A stretch of 64,000 bases of DNA from Planctomycetota bacterium (GTDB lineage Bacteria > Planctomycetota > UBA1135 > GCA-002686595). The notes under the pieces are model-generated. The model was given only the letters and a program-made list of their open reading frames with translations, ran no database searches and was not told the origin of the DNA. A program made the position numbers and the translations under genes. Of this stretch, positions 51,392 through 58,904 are shown piece after piece; the first letter of the stretch is position 1, and each line of letters begins with the position of its first letter. The stretch lies in NCBI GenBank assembly GCA_030746555.1, contig JASLMK010000013.1:1-64000 (forward strand), given 5' to 3'.

Positions 51392-52755
51392 GCACCCACC
51401 CCCGCGGCGGCTTCGTCGCGCTCCAAGGCGGCCATCAGCTCGGGGTGGTCGCGTTCGCAGGCGTGTGCCGTTTCGAGCAGGGCGCGTGCCCGCGCGGGCT
51501 CGCCGCCCTCGGCGAGCAGGTCGGCAGCGGCGAGGGCGGATTCGGCGCGGGAGGGTGCGATCTCGACGGCCGCCAGGAAAGCCTCGAGGGCGAGCTCGCG
51601 CTCGTCGAGGGCGAGGCGCGCCCGGCCCTCGAGCAGGTGCGACCGCCAGCGCTCGACGGCGTTCACCGGCCGGACCCGCTCAAGGAGGGCGAGGCTGTCT
51701 TCCGGCCGACCGTCACACAACAAGGCCATGGCCTCGACGAGGGGACGACGCGGGAAGCGACCCGTGTCGGCGGGGGAGAGCGGGCGGGCGGCGCCGGGCG
51801 GCGCCGGAGCCACGAGCTGTGCCCAATGCTCGGCGAGCATCGAGAAGCGAGCGTCGCCCAGCACCCAGACGGCGACGTCGGCGGCGCTGGGGTGGGAGGG
51901 ATCGAGGGCGGCCGCTTCGCGGAAGGCGATCGTGGCGGCATCGACCTCGTCCAGGCGCCAGGCGCACCAGGCCGCACCCCAGCGGGCGTCCCCGAGGAGC
52001 GGATTGGCCTCGCGCGCCGCCTCGAACGCTTCCTGGGCGCGCACGAAATCACCGCGGTCGTAGGCGCACCAACCGATGAAGGCGCGGGCGTCGGCAAGCC
52101 GCGGCTCGAGCTCGACGGCGCGAGCGAGGGCGCTCTCGGCCTCCTCGTGCCGCCCCAGGAAGTAGAGGCTCATGCCCAGGCCCTTGTGGGCGTGGGCCAG
52201 CTCGGGAGCGAGCTCGGTCGCGCGCTCGAGGGCCGTCACGGCCTCGTCATGCCTGGCGAGCCCGTACAGGCTCCAGCCGATCCCCGCCTGGGCGTCCGCT
52301 CGGCTCTCCTCGGGCAGGCGCCCGCCGATGCACGCCGCGGAGGCGTGGAAAGCCGCCAGGGCCTCGGCGTGCCGGCCCGCGTGGAAGAGGTGCCAGGCCT
52401 TGGTCAGTGGCTCGAAGCGCCAAGCCCGGATCTCCAGCATCGCGCGCTCGGCGGGGGCGTGTGCCGCGTCTCGCGCGAGGGCGGCGAAGAGCAGGCCCTC
52501 CTCCTCATCCCGCGAGCCGGGCGCGTCGCCTCCGTTGCGCTCGAGCCTCGCGCAGCGGCTCAACAGGTACAGCGGCTCGGCCCAGGCGGGTGCGCGGGAG
52601 ACCGCCTCCTCGAGGAGGAGGCGCGCTTCGACCGTGTCGCCTGAGCGCAGCCGATCGCGGGCGTCGCGCACCAGTCTGGCGGGTTTCCACAGCCGCAGTC
52701 CGGCGAGCACCCGCAGCAGGGCAGGGAGCGGGCGATCTTCGAGTTGGGGGGGCAT
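51388..52755 (-). CDS. Cytoplasmic TPR-repeat protein, first gene of the PqqD/ATP-grasp operon (455 aa)
   Basis: This is a helical repeat protein with about ten TPR units, for example GIGWSLYGLARHDEAVTALE, GLGMSLYFLGRHEEAESALA and FIGWCAYDRGDFVRAQEAFE. The GWxxY repeat signature is shared with the large exported TPR protein of the same operon, so the two are probably related by duplication. No signal peptide is visible, which suggests a cytosolic partner for the PqqD-like and ATP-grasp proteins. The ATG at 52755 is the first good start. The transcript probably begins in the 52756-53010 gap shared with murJ. Confidence 0.8.
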   Translation of the reverse strand: MPPQLEDRPLPALLRVLAGLRLWKPARLVRDARDRLRSGDTVEARLLLEEAVSRAPAWAEPLYLLSRCARLERNGGDAPGSRDEEEGLLFAALARDAAHAPAERAMLEIRAWRFEPLTKAWHLFHAGRHAEALAAFHASAACIGGRLPEESRADAQAGIGWSLYGLARHDEAVTALERATELAPELAHAHKGLGMSLYFLGRHEEAESALARAVELEPRLADARAFIGWCAYDRGDFVRAQEAFEAAREANPLLGDARWGAAWCAWRLDEVDAATIAFREAAALDPSHPSAADVAVWVLGDARFSMLAEHWAQLVAPAPPGAARPLSPADTGRFPRRPLVEAMALLCDGRPEDSLALLERVRPVNAVERWRSHLLEGRARLALDERELALEAFLAAVEIAPSRAESALAAADLLAEGGEPARARALLETAHACERDHPELMAALERDEAAAGVGA

Positions 52756-52843
52756 CGAGTGGCGGGGCGCTCGGCGTCCGGCACACCGGCCCTGCGCGCA
52801 GAGCCGATGAACCTGTGGGGCCCGCCGGGGTTCCGACGGGGCC

Positions 52844-52855
52844 TAGCCCGGGTTA
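52844..52855. repeat. 12-base motif TAGCCCGGGTTA, inverted copy 3
   Basis: This is the exact reverse complement of the motif at 26228-26239. It is followed on the plus strand by TTCATGAACACGCACACCAG, which may be the edge of an old mobile element. The region 52756-53010 holds no gene that I can support. Confidence 0.45.
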
Positions 52856-53010
52856 TTCATGAACACGCACACCAGACTTCGCAACCGGCCGTCTTCGACC
52901 GCCTCGCCCGGGGATGCAGTTCGTCGTTTCACCGTCCTGGCGCGGGGGCTCCAGCCTACCCCTCAGCGAGCACCCGTGCCATCCCGCTGGCCGTGAGGGG
53001 GGCGGAGCCG

Positions 53011-53016
53011 TAGCTT
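53011..53016 (+). promoter_or_regulatory. -10-like hexamer TAGCTT before murJ
   Basis: TAGCTT ends 7 bases before the GTG start at 53024, the same tight spacing seen before several other first genes here. Confidence 0.4.
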
Positions 53017-53023
53017 TGGCCCG

Positions 53024-54652
53024 GTGGGAGAGGTTGGAGATGAGGCCGCGGCGGGAGCGGGGAACACACCTCGGGCCGCGGGAGGGTGGCGAACCGAGCG
53101 CGGGTTGTTGAAGTCCGTCGGCGCCCTGACGGGCCTGACGCTGGTGAGCCGCGTGCTTGGACTCGTGCGCGAGCAGGTGCGCGCCGTCCTGCTCGGCACC
53201 GGCGCAGCCTCGGATGCCTTCGGCTTGGCGGTGATGATCCCCAACCTGCTGCGCCGCTTCCTGGCCGAGGGGACGGTCTCGACGGCGTTCGTACCGATCT
53301 TCACCGCCTACCTGCGCAAGGGCGACGAAGAGGAGACGCGAGCGTTCCTCTCGCGCTTCGTGACGCTGCTCAGCGTGGTGACGACGGTGGTGTGCGTGCT
53401 GGGAGTCGCGCTCACACCGTGGCTCATCGAGACGTTCTTCGGCGGAGGCTTCGGTGAGGTCGAGGGCAAGGTCGAGCTGACGATCGCCCTCACGCGCCTG
53501 ATGTGGCCCTACCTGCTGTTGGTGAGCGTCGGAGCCGTGCTGAAGGCAATCCTCAACACGCACGGGATCTTCGCCCCCTCGGGGGCGACGCCGGTGCTCT
53601 TGAACCTGTGCATCATCGGCTGCGGCCTCGGCCTCGCCGACCGGCTGCCGGACCCTTCCTACGGCCTGATCGGCGGCTTCCTGCTCGGTGGCATCGTGCA
53701 GGTCGGCTTTCAGGTGCCCTTCCTGCTCCGTTGGACCCCGACGCGCATTCGCTTCGATTGGCGCCCTCGCGACCGGGGTGTCCTGCGCGTCCTGCGCCTG
53801 ATGGTCCCGGGCGTGTTCGCCTCCGGTGTGTGGCAGGTGAACATCTTCGTGAGCCAGCTCATCGCCGCGGGCCTCGATGGCGGATCGATCGCCTCCCTGC
53901 AGTACAGCATTCGCCTGCAGGAGCTCGTCCTGGGTCTGTTCGTCGTCTCCATCGCCCAGGTGATCCTCCCGACCCTCTCCAAGCAAGCGGCCGAGGGGGA
54001 CGACGGCGCCGTGCGCGCGACCCTGCGTATGGGCATGCGTCTGATGCTCTACGTGACGATCCCGGCCACCGCCGCCTTGCTAGTCCTGGGCGAGGAGATC
54101 GTGCGGTTGCTGTTCGAGTCGGGCGAGTTCGATGCGCACTCGACGCAGATGACCGTGCTGGCTCTGCAGTTCCATGCACTCGCCCTCCTGCCCGTCGCCG
54201 CCGTCCGGATCACCCAACAGGTGTTCTTCGCGCGCACCGATCAGCGACGACCCGCCCTGGTGGCCGTCGTGGCCGTGGCGGTGAACATCGCGTTGTGCCT
54301 CGTTCTGGCGCGCACGCCCCTGCGCCACGGCGGCATCGCCCTCGCCGGGAGCCTCTCGGCGGGCCTCCAGGCCCTGCTGTTGGTGGTCCTCCTGAGGCGC
54401 ACTCTCGGTGCATTTGGAGGCCGCGACCTGGTGTGGCGCACCCTGCGCCTGGCCGTCGCCGCCGCAGTGATGGTCGCGGCTCTGGCCGCCCTCGCCCGCG
54501 TGTGGCCAACTCCCCAGGCGCGCGGCCTCCTCGCCCTGTGGGTCGCCGTGGCCTGTGCGGGAGGGGCGGCGGTGTACCTCCTGGGCGCCGCCCTCTTGGG
54601 GGTCGGGCAGCTCGGCGTGTGGCTGCGGCGAGGGCGCTCCGCCCGACGTTGA
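53024..54652 (+). CDS. murJ: Lipid II flippase MurJ (MviN family)
   Basis: This 542-residue inner-membrane flippase has about 14 helices and moves lipid II across the membrane for peptidoglycan synthesis. Diagnostic segments are SRVLGLVREQVRAVLLGTG, then SDAFGLAVMIPNLLRRFLAEGTVSTAFVPIF (family block near residue 65) and SIASLQYSIRLQELVLGLFVVSIAQVILPTLS (around 290). ESGEFDAHSTQMT comes later. The GTG at 53024 follows TAGCTT by 7 bases. A Pro/Ala-rich cytosolic leader of about 25 residues precedes helix 1. The presence of MurJ implies a peptidoglycan wall. Confidence 0.92.
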   Translation: MGEVGDEAAAGAGNTPRAAGGWRTERGLLKSVGALTGLTLVSRVLGLVREQVRAVLLGTGAASDAFGLAVMIPNLLRRFLAEGTVSTAFVPIFTAYLRKGDEEETRAFLSRFVTLLSVVTTVVCVLGVALTPWLIETFFGGGFGEVEGKVELTIALTRLMWPYLLLVSVGAVLKAILNTHGIFAPSGATPVLLNLCIIGCGLGLADRLPDPSYGLIGGFLLGGIVQVGFQVPFLLRWTPTRIRFDWRPRDRGVLRVLRLMVPGVFASGVWQVNIFVSQLIAAGLDGGSIASLQYSIRLQELVLGLFVVSIAQVILPTLSKQAAEGDDGAVRATLRMGMRLMLYVTIPATAALLVLGEEIVRLLFESGEFDAHSTQMTVLALQFHALALLPVAAVRITQQVFFARTDQRRPALVAVVAVAVNIALCLVLARTPLRHGGIALAGSLSAGLQALLLVVLLRRTLGAFGGRDLVWRTLRLAVAAAVMVAALAALARVWPTPQARGLLALWVAVACAGGAAVYLLGAALLGVGQLGVWLRRGRSARR

Positions 54653-54723
54653 TCCGCCTCGATCGCGCATGCAGGTGGAGGGTGTCCCGGTCGGGGCCCC
54701 TGAGCGCCCTTGCGGTCATCGAG

Positions 54724-54729
54724 TAGGAT
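54724..54729 (+). promoter_or_regulatory. -10-like hexamer TAGGAT before the GH5 gene
   Basis: GTAGGATG occurs here with TAGGAT ending 9 bases before the ATG at 54739. The same octamer precedes the genes at 56316 and 58905. Confidence 0.45.
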
Positions 54730-54738
54730 GCCTGACGC

Positions 54739-55923
54739 ATGAGGCACGCGCTCCTGAACCTGTTCCTCGCCTTGACGCCGGGAGCGTTCGCCCTGGGGGC
54801 TACTCAGGGCGGCGCGGACGCTGTCCACTCCCGCGCCGCGAGCCCCTTCGTCTCCGTAGAGGGACACGAGTTCCGCCTGTACGGGCGGGGGTTCCACTAT
54901 GCGGGGTGGAACACCTACTACCTGATGCAGTACGCGGCGGACCCCGCCCTGCGGTCGTACGTGGTCGAGGTACTGGACGAAGCCGCAGCCTTGGGCCTCA
55001 GTGTCCTGCGCACCTGGGCTTTCAACGACGGCGCCGCCCAGTGGAACGCGCTGCAGATCGCGCCCGGCGTCTACCAGGAGTACGTCTTCCGTGGCCTGGA
55101 CTACGTCCTGGACCAGGCCCGGCGGCGCGGGCTGAAGGTCGTGCTGGCGTTGGTCAACAACTGGGACGACTACGGCGGCATGAACCAGTACGTGGCCTGG
55201 AGCCAGACCGCGACGAGCCACGACCAGTTCTACACCGATGCGCTCTGTCGGCAGTGGTACACCGACCACGCCGCAGCGGTCGCGGAGCGTGTGAACACCT
55301 TCAACGGGGTGGCCTACGCTGACGACCCGACGATCTTGGGTTGGGACCTGGCGAACGAGGCACGCTGCGCCAGCGACGTGAGCGGGGCGGTGCTTCAGGA
55401 GTGGACGGCGACGATGGCGGCGCACCTGAAGGCAGTCGCTCCACTGCAGCTGGTGACGACTGGAAGCGAGGGCTTCTACGGTCCGACCGACGCAGCGAGC
55501 AATCCGCGCTCCTGGATGTCGAGCCAGGGCGTGGACTTCGTCGCCAACCACCTCTCGGTGGGGATCGACTTCGCCAGCGTGCACACCTGGCCCGATCCCT
55601 GGGGTCTGGGTCTGTCAGAGACCATCCAGTGGGTCGGGGATCATGCGAGCGACGCGGAGCTGCGGATCGGCAAGCCCGTCGTCTTCGAGGAGTTCGGTGT
55701 TCTCGAGCCGATCGCGATCCGCAATCTCTACTTCTACGCAATCTACGACGAGATCTACTCAGCGGCGGCGAGCGGTGGAGCGGCGGCCGGCTCGCACTTC
55801 TGGCACTTGATCCACGACGACTACGCGCCCTTCGACGACGGGTTCGGCGTCCTCATCCCGGCCCACGCCTCGACGGCCGCGTTGATCGCCACCGAAGCGG
55901 CGCGCATGCGAGCCCTTCCCTGA
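54739..55923 (+). CDS. Secreted GH5-type endo-beta-mannanase-like enzyme (394 aa)
   Basis: A signal peptide (about 1-20) is followed by a TIM barrel of glycoside hydrolase family 5, mannanase-like. The start has RLYGRGFHYAGWNTYYLMQYAA and LSVLRTWAFNDG. The acid/base is in GWDLANEARC and the nucleophile in KPVVFEEFGV. SVHTWPDPWG and FWHLIHDDYAPFDDGF complete the active-site loops. Such enzymes cut beta-1,4-mannans and related hemicelluloses. The full barrel is present, so the enzyme is probably active. It stands alone downstream of murJ, with its own TAGGAT hexamer. Confidence 0.82.
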   Translation: MRHALLNLFLALTPGAFALGATQGGADAVHSRAASPFVSVEGHEFRLYGRGFHYAGWNTYYLMQYAADPALRSYVVEVLDEAAALGLSVLRTWAFNDGAAQWNALQIAPGVYQEYVFRGLDYVLDQARRRGLKVVLALVNNWDDYGGMNQYVAWSQTATSHDQFYTDALCRQWYTDHAAAVAERVNTFNGVAYADDPTILGWDLANEARCASDVSGAVLQEWTATMAAHLKAVAPLQLVTTGSEGFYGPTDAASNPRSWMSSQGVDFVANHLSVGIDFASVHTWPDPWGLGLSETIQWVGDHASDAELRIGKPVVFEEFGVLEPIAIRNLYFYAIYDEIYSAAASGGAAAGSHFWHLIHDDYAPFDDGFGVLIPAHASTAALIATEAARMRALP

Positions 55924-55941
55924 GCGTTGCCCCCGCCTGGG

Positions 55942-56049
55942 GTTCTCGCTCCCGGCCGCCAGGGCGTCTGCGCGCTCCTGCGGTGTGGTCTTGGGTATCG
56001 CCTGGACGGTCTTGATCCGAGAGGGCTCCAAGATCGTCTTGAATCTCAT
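55942..56049 (-). pseudogene. N-terminal remnant of a tryptophanase/tyrosine phenol-lyase gene
   Basis: From the ATG at 56049 the minus strand reads MRFKTILEPSRIKTVQAIPK, continuing TTPQERADALAA. This matches the start of tryptophanase-family enzymes (FKTIIEPFRIKxVEPI, TTxEER). The likeness ends after about 32 codons and the other 400 or so residues are absent. It lies in the 392-base gap 55924-56315, which otherwise holds no supportable gene. I infer a deletion or rearrangement that removed the rest. Confidence 0.5.
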
Positions 56050-56302
56050 CAGCGTGTTGCGAGGGAGGGGCTTGCGCGCCTGCAATCCGAAACCGGGGGG
56101 CCAGGCGCAGGATTCGCGGCCGGCGCTCGTCCATCGACCCAGCTCGCTCCGGCCGCGAGGCTGACCTGCTCGCCGTGATCCGCGGGGGCTCGCTCCGTCG
56201 GGCCGCGGCGAGCATGCGGATCTCGTCCGGCGGGCGTACCTGGGTATCAACGGTGCCCGCGCCGAAGGAGCCTCAATCCCGGCGGGCCCTCGCCAGAGGG
56301 CG

Positions 56303-56308
56303 TAGGAT
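56303..56308 (+). promoter_or_regulatory. -10-like hexamer TAGGAT before the DUF2325-like gene
   Basis: TAGGAT overlaps the ATG at 56307 and ends 7 bases before the GTG at 56316. By analogy with other genes here it argues for the GTG as the true start. Confidence 0.42.
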
Positions 56309-56315
56309 GTCGGCG

Positions 56316-57911
56316 GTGGATGACTCGCGGGAGATCGACGTCGTCGAGTTGGGAGGAGTGCTGCTCTCCGCCTTGATCCGGGCGGCGGAGGAGGACGAGG
56401 CCGTGCGCGAGGGTCTGCACGGCCTTCACGCCTGGCTCGGCGAGCGGCTCGCGAAGCTCGAGGGACCCTGCCCCGAGGGCGGCGGATCGGCGGCGGGCGA
56501 GACGGAGCCGGGAGAGGAGGGCGCGGCGAGGTCGGATCTGCCCGACGACTTGGAGGACGATGGTCCTCGCGTAGAGCGCATCGTGCGCATCGGGAGTTTC
56601 CAAGCCAGCTCCCCGACCCTCGTGAAGGCCACGGGGGGGGACGCGGGCGATGGCGAGGGCGTCCGTCCGGCCGGGGTGTCGAGAGAGCCCGCTGCCGCCC
56701 ACCTCCCTCCCCATGCGAGCAATGCGATCGACCTGGGGTTGATCCGAGCGCGCGCACTCCTCAAGAGCGAGGCCTGCCGCTGGGCAGTCAAGAACCGCCG
56801 GAAAGGAGGCGCCGGGCACGGCGGCCACGACCCCGAATACGCCGACCTGAAGCGGCGCGCGAACTCGCTCGCCGATTGCTACGTCTTTGCGCTCGATCAC
56901 GCACACCCCCTGCCCGCCGACGCCGATCTCGAGCAGCTCGCCTGCTGTTTCGAGGTCCTCGCGCGAGGCGCGGAGGTTGCAGGTCACTGTGGTGGGGCGG
57001 AGGCGCCCCCAGGGCACTTGCTCGAGCTTCTCGCGGAGGCCCAATCCGCTTTGCGCGTGGCACTCGAGGCGGCCGACCAACACAAGGACGCCGATCAGTT
57101 CGGCCTGTACGATTGGCTGCGCGACCAGACCAGCGAGCACCGGATCTACCTCGACCGCCACATGCGCATGGATGATCCGGCCGATCCCGCGCAGTGGTAC
57201 GACCTGCGAGAGAGAATCGACGCGTTCGACAAGGAGCGGACGACCGCCGAGGAGGGGCGCCGGCGCAAGGTGGACCTGCTGAACAAGCTGCGCTACCACG
57301 TCGGCAAGCTCGAGGATGCCCGCGAGGACGAGCGATCGGGGCACTGGAGCAGCATGACCAACGTCATGCGAGACTGGGTGGGCGAAGGCCTCCAGCCCTC
57401 GAACCGGGACCTGTGTGACTTGCTGCTGCCGTTGATCGACGACATCCCCGATGACGTCGACTTCGATCCGGCCGCGCGGAGGGTGTTGAAGGCCGTGGAC
57501 GAGCTGTCGTCGCAGCTCGAGAACCACAGGCCCGTGCCGGCTCGTGAGCGGGAGCGCACTCCCGAGGTGCTAGAGGCGGCGCGGCTCTTGGGCGGTAGGG
57601 TGGTCGTGATGATCGGCGGCCAGGCGCGCCGCCACGCCAGCCGCCAGCTCGAGGAGGACCTCGAGCTCGGTGAGCTGCGCTGGATCCCGACCACCCCGCA
57701 CCGCTCCCTCGAGCCGCTCGAACGTGAGATCGGGCGCTCCGACGTGGCGCTCGTGATCCTCGCGATCCGTTGGTCCGACCACGCGATGGGCGACCTGAAG
57801 GCGATCGCCGACCGAGCGGGCGTGCCGTTCCTGCGCCTGCCCGGCGGCTACAACCCCAATCGCGTGGCGCACGAGATCCTCGAGCAGGTCAGCGACAGGC
57901 TTGAGGCCTGA
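56316..57911 (+). CDS. Protein with a C-terminal DUF2325-like domain (531 aa)
   Basis: The long N-terminal part is acidic and charged (about 1-150, with EGxGSAAGETEPGEEGAARS-like low complexity). A helical region of unknown fold follows, holding coiled-coil-like stretches (LRERIDAFDKERTTAEEGRR) at about 300-400. The last 95 residues resemble DUF2325: GRVVVMIGGQARRHASRQLE, then a histidine in TTPHRSLEPLE and FLRLPGGYNPNRVAHEILEQ. This pattern is that of a small nucleotide- or metal-binding alpha/beta fold. The function is unknown. The GTG at 56316 is preferred to the ATG at 56307 because of the hexamer position. The end overlaps a clipped sigma factor gene on the other strand by 23 bases. Confidence 0.62.
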   Translation: MDDSREIDVVELGGVLLSALIRAAEEDEAVREGLHGLHAWLGERLAKLEGPCPEGGGSAAGETEPGEEGAARSDLPDDLEDDGPRVERIVRIGSFQASSPTLVKATGGDAGDGEGVRPAGVSREPAAAHLPPHASNAIDLGLIRARALLKSEACRWAVKNRRKGGAGHGGHDPEYADLKRRANSLADCYVFALDHAHPLPADADLEQLACCFEVLARGAEVAGHCGGAEAPPGHLLELLAEAQSALRVALEAADQHKDADQFGLYDWLRDQTSEHRIYLDRHMRMDDPADPAQWYDLRERIDAFDKERTTAEEGRRRKVDLLNKLRYHVGKLEDAREDERSGHWSSMTNVMRDWVGEGLQPSNRDLCDLLLPLIDDIPDDVDFDPAARRVLKAVDELSSQLENHRPVPARERERTPEVLEAARLLGGRVVVMIGGQARRHASRQLEEDLELGELRWIPTTPHRSLEPLEREIGRSDVALVILAIRWSDHAMGDLKAIADRAGVPFLRLPGGYNPNRVAHEILEQVSDRLEA

Positions 57912-58176
57912 GCACCGCGGGTTCCGCCGCCGCCTCCAGGCTCGCCGTCGCTCGCCGCCGGGCGCCCCGGTGGTGGAGGTTGCGGGCGATCCCCCGCAGC
58001 CAGGCGCCGGCCGCCACCTCATCCTCGAAGCTCCCCCGGAACCGCTCGCGCCCGAGGTAGGCCTCCGCGAAGGCGTCCTGGGCGATCTCCACCGCGTCAC
58101 GCGGCGAAGCCCCCCAGGAGGCGACGAGCCCGATCAGGGGCCCGCGGAAGCGGTCGATGAAGCCGTCGAGGTCCAT
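57889..58176 (-). CDS. Clipped ECF-type sigma factor, region 2 only (95 aa)
   Basis: From the ATG at 58176 the protein matches region 2 of an extracytoplasmic-function sigma factor: FIDRFRGPLIGLVASWGASP, then DAVEIAQDAFAEAYLGRERF and AGAWLRGIARNLHHRGARRR (the -10 binding helices). Region 4, which binds the -35 element, is missing, and the frame stops at 57889 inside the 3' end of the convergent gene. It is either a truncated remnant or a region-2-only product that might act as a modulator. Its start has the best Shine-Dalgarno site in the window. An in-frame GTG at 58194 is an alternative start. Confidence 0.6.
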   Translation of the reverse strand: MDLDGFIDRFRGPLIGLVASWGASPRDAVEIAQDAFAEAYLGRERFRGSFEDEVAAGAWLRGIARNLHHRGARRRATASLEAAAEPAVLRPQACR

Positions 58177-58182
58177 GTCAGC

Positions 58183-58189
58183 CCTCCTT
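58183..58189 (-). promoter_or_regulatory. Strong Shine-Dalgarno site AAGGAGG
   Basis: AAGGAGG on the minus strand lies 6 bases before the ATG at 58176, an ideal position. Most genes here show no such site, so it is unusual and decides this start. Confidence 0.65.
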
Positions 58190-58281
58190 GCCACGGCGGC
58201 GCCTCCAACCCACGGGGAGCGGTGCTCTTTCTGCTGGGGTGGGGGAATCCCCGCTCTCGGGCTCTTCCGGGCTCCGCGGGC

Positions 58282-58764
58282 CTACTTCCCGTGGCACTTC
58301 TTGAACTTCTTGCCGCTGCCGCAGGAGCACGGATCATTGCGACCGAGCTTCTCGGCCCGGTGGACGACGGGTTTCTGCGGCGTGTGTGCGTGGTGGGCAT
58401 TCCGGCCGGTGCGCACGGTCTCGAGGAACTCGTCCTCGGTGGCCTCGATCGCCTGGGCGATCTCGAAGGCGTTCGTGACGACCTCTTCCTCGCCGAGGTG
58501 CTCGAAGAAGGCGCGCAGGACGCGCGGGACGTGCGGCGCGATGGGATCCTTGCGCTTGAGGCGCCCGGGCATCGAGTGTCCGAGCGCCTGGTGCACGTCG
58601 TGCCCGTCCAACAGGTGCGGCTTCTTGCCCAGCTCCTCGTAGCAGATCGCCAGGAAGCTCCCCGCGATCTGGCGCACCGCCTCCGGTTGCAGCCCGTCGA
58701 GGGCCTTCCCCTGGGACGAGTCGGCGAACGAAGCCAAGGCCAGGGCGATCCGTTTCTCGCTCAT
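58282..58764 (-). CDS. SEC-C motif protein (160 aa)
   Basis: This is a small cytosolic protein with a helical N-terminal domain (about 1-125) of no family I recognise. A linker follows, then a C-terminal SEC-C zinc-binding motif [20 protein letters not shown], with the Cys and His ligands C-x-C-x8-C-H intact. The same motif ends SecA proteins and many small accessory proteins, where it helps bind partners such as SecB or the ribosome. The ATG at 58764 is preceded by TAGACT at 8 bases, so a longer upstream frame is not used. Its role is unknown. Confidence 0.8.
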   Translation of the reverse strand: MSEKRIALALASFADSSQGKALDGLQPEAVRQIAGSFLAICYEELGKKPHLLDGHDVHQALGHSMPGRLKRKDPIAPHVPRVLRAFFEHLGEEEVVTNAFEIAQAIEATEDEFLETVRTGRNAHHAHTPQKPVVHRAEKLGRNDPCSCGSGKKFKKCHGK

Positions 58765-58772
58765 GACCGCCG

Positions 58773-58778
58773 AGTCTA
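58773..58778 (-). promoter_or_regulatory. -10-like hexamer TAGACT before the SEC-C gene
   Basis: On the minus strand GTAGACT ends 8 bases before the ATG at 58764. It is the same element as at 10569. Confidence 0.42.
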
Positions 58779-58890
58779 CGCCCACCCGGCGACGGACTCG
58801 CCACTCCGCTCCCTCGCCGTGCTCGACGCGTCGTCTAGGTCGCATTCGCGCATCGGGCCGTTCCTCTGCCGAGGCGGTGATCGGCGCGGG

Positions 58891-58896
58891 TAGGAT
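58891..58896 (+). promoter_or_regulatory. -10-like hexamer TAGGAT before the phosphatase-like gene
   Basis: GTAGGATG is present with TAGGAT ending 8 bases before the ATG at 58905. No matching -35 was found 16-18 bases upstream. Confidence 0.45.
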
Positions 58897-58904
58897 GCCG
58901 GCCG

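Noticed and set aside
47660-52755. Repeats that could suggest a CRISPR or tandem DNA array
   Set aside because: The repetition is at protein level (TPR units of about 34 codons) with diverged DNA and no spacer structure.
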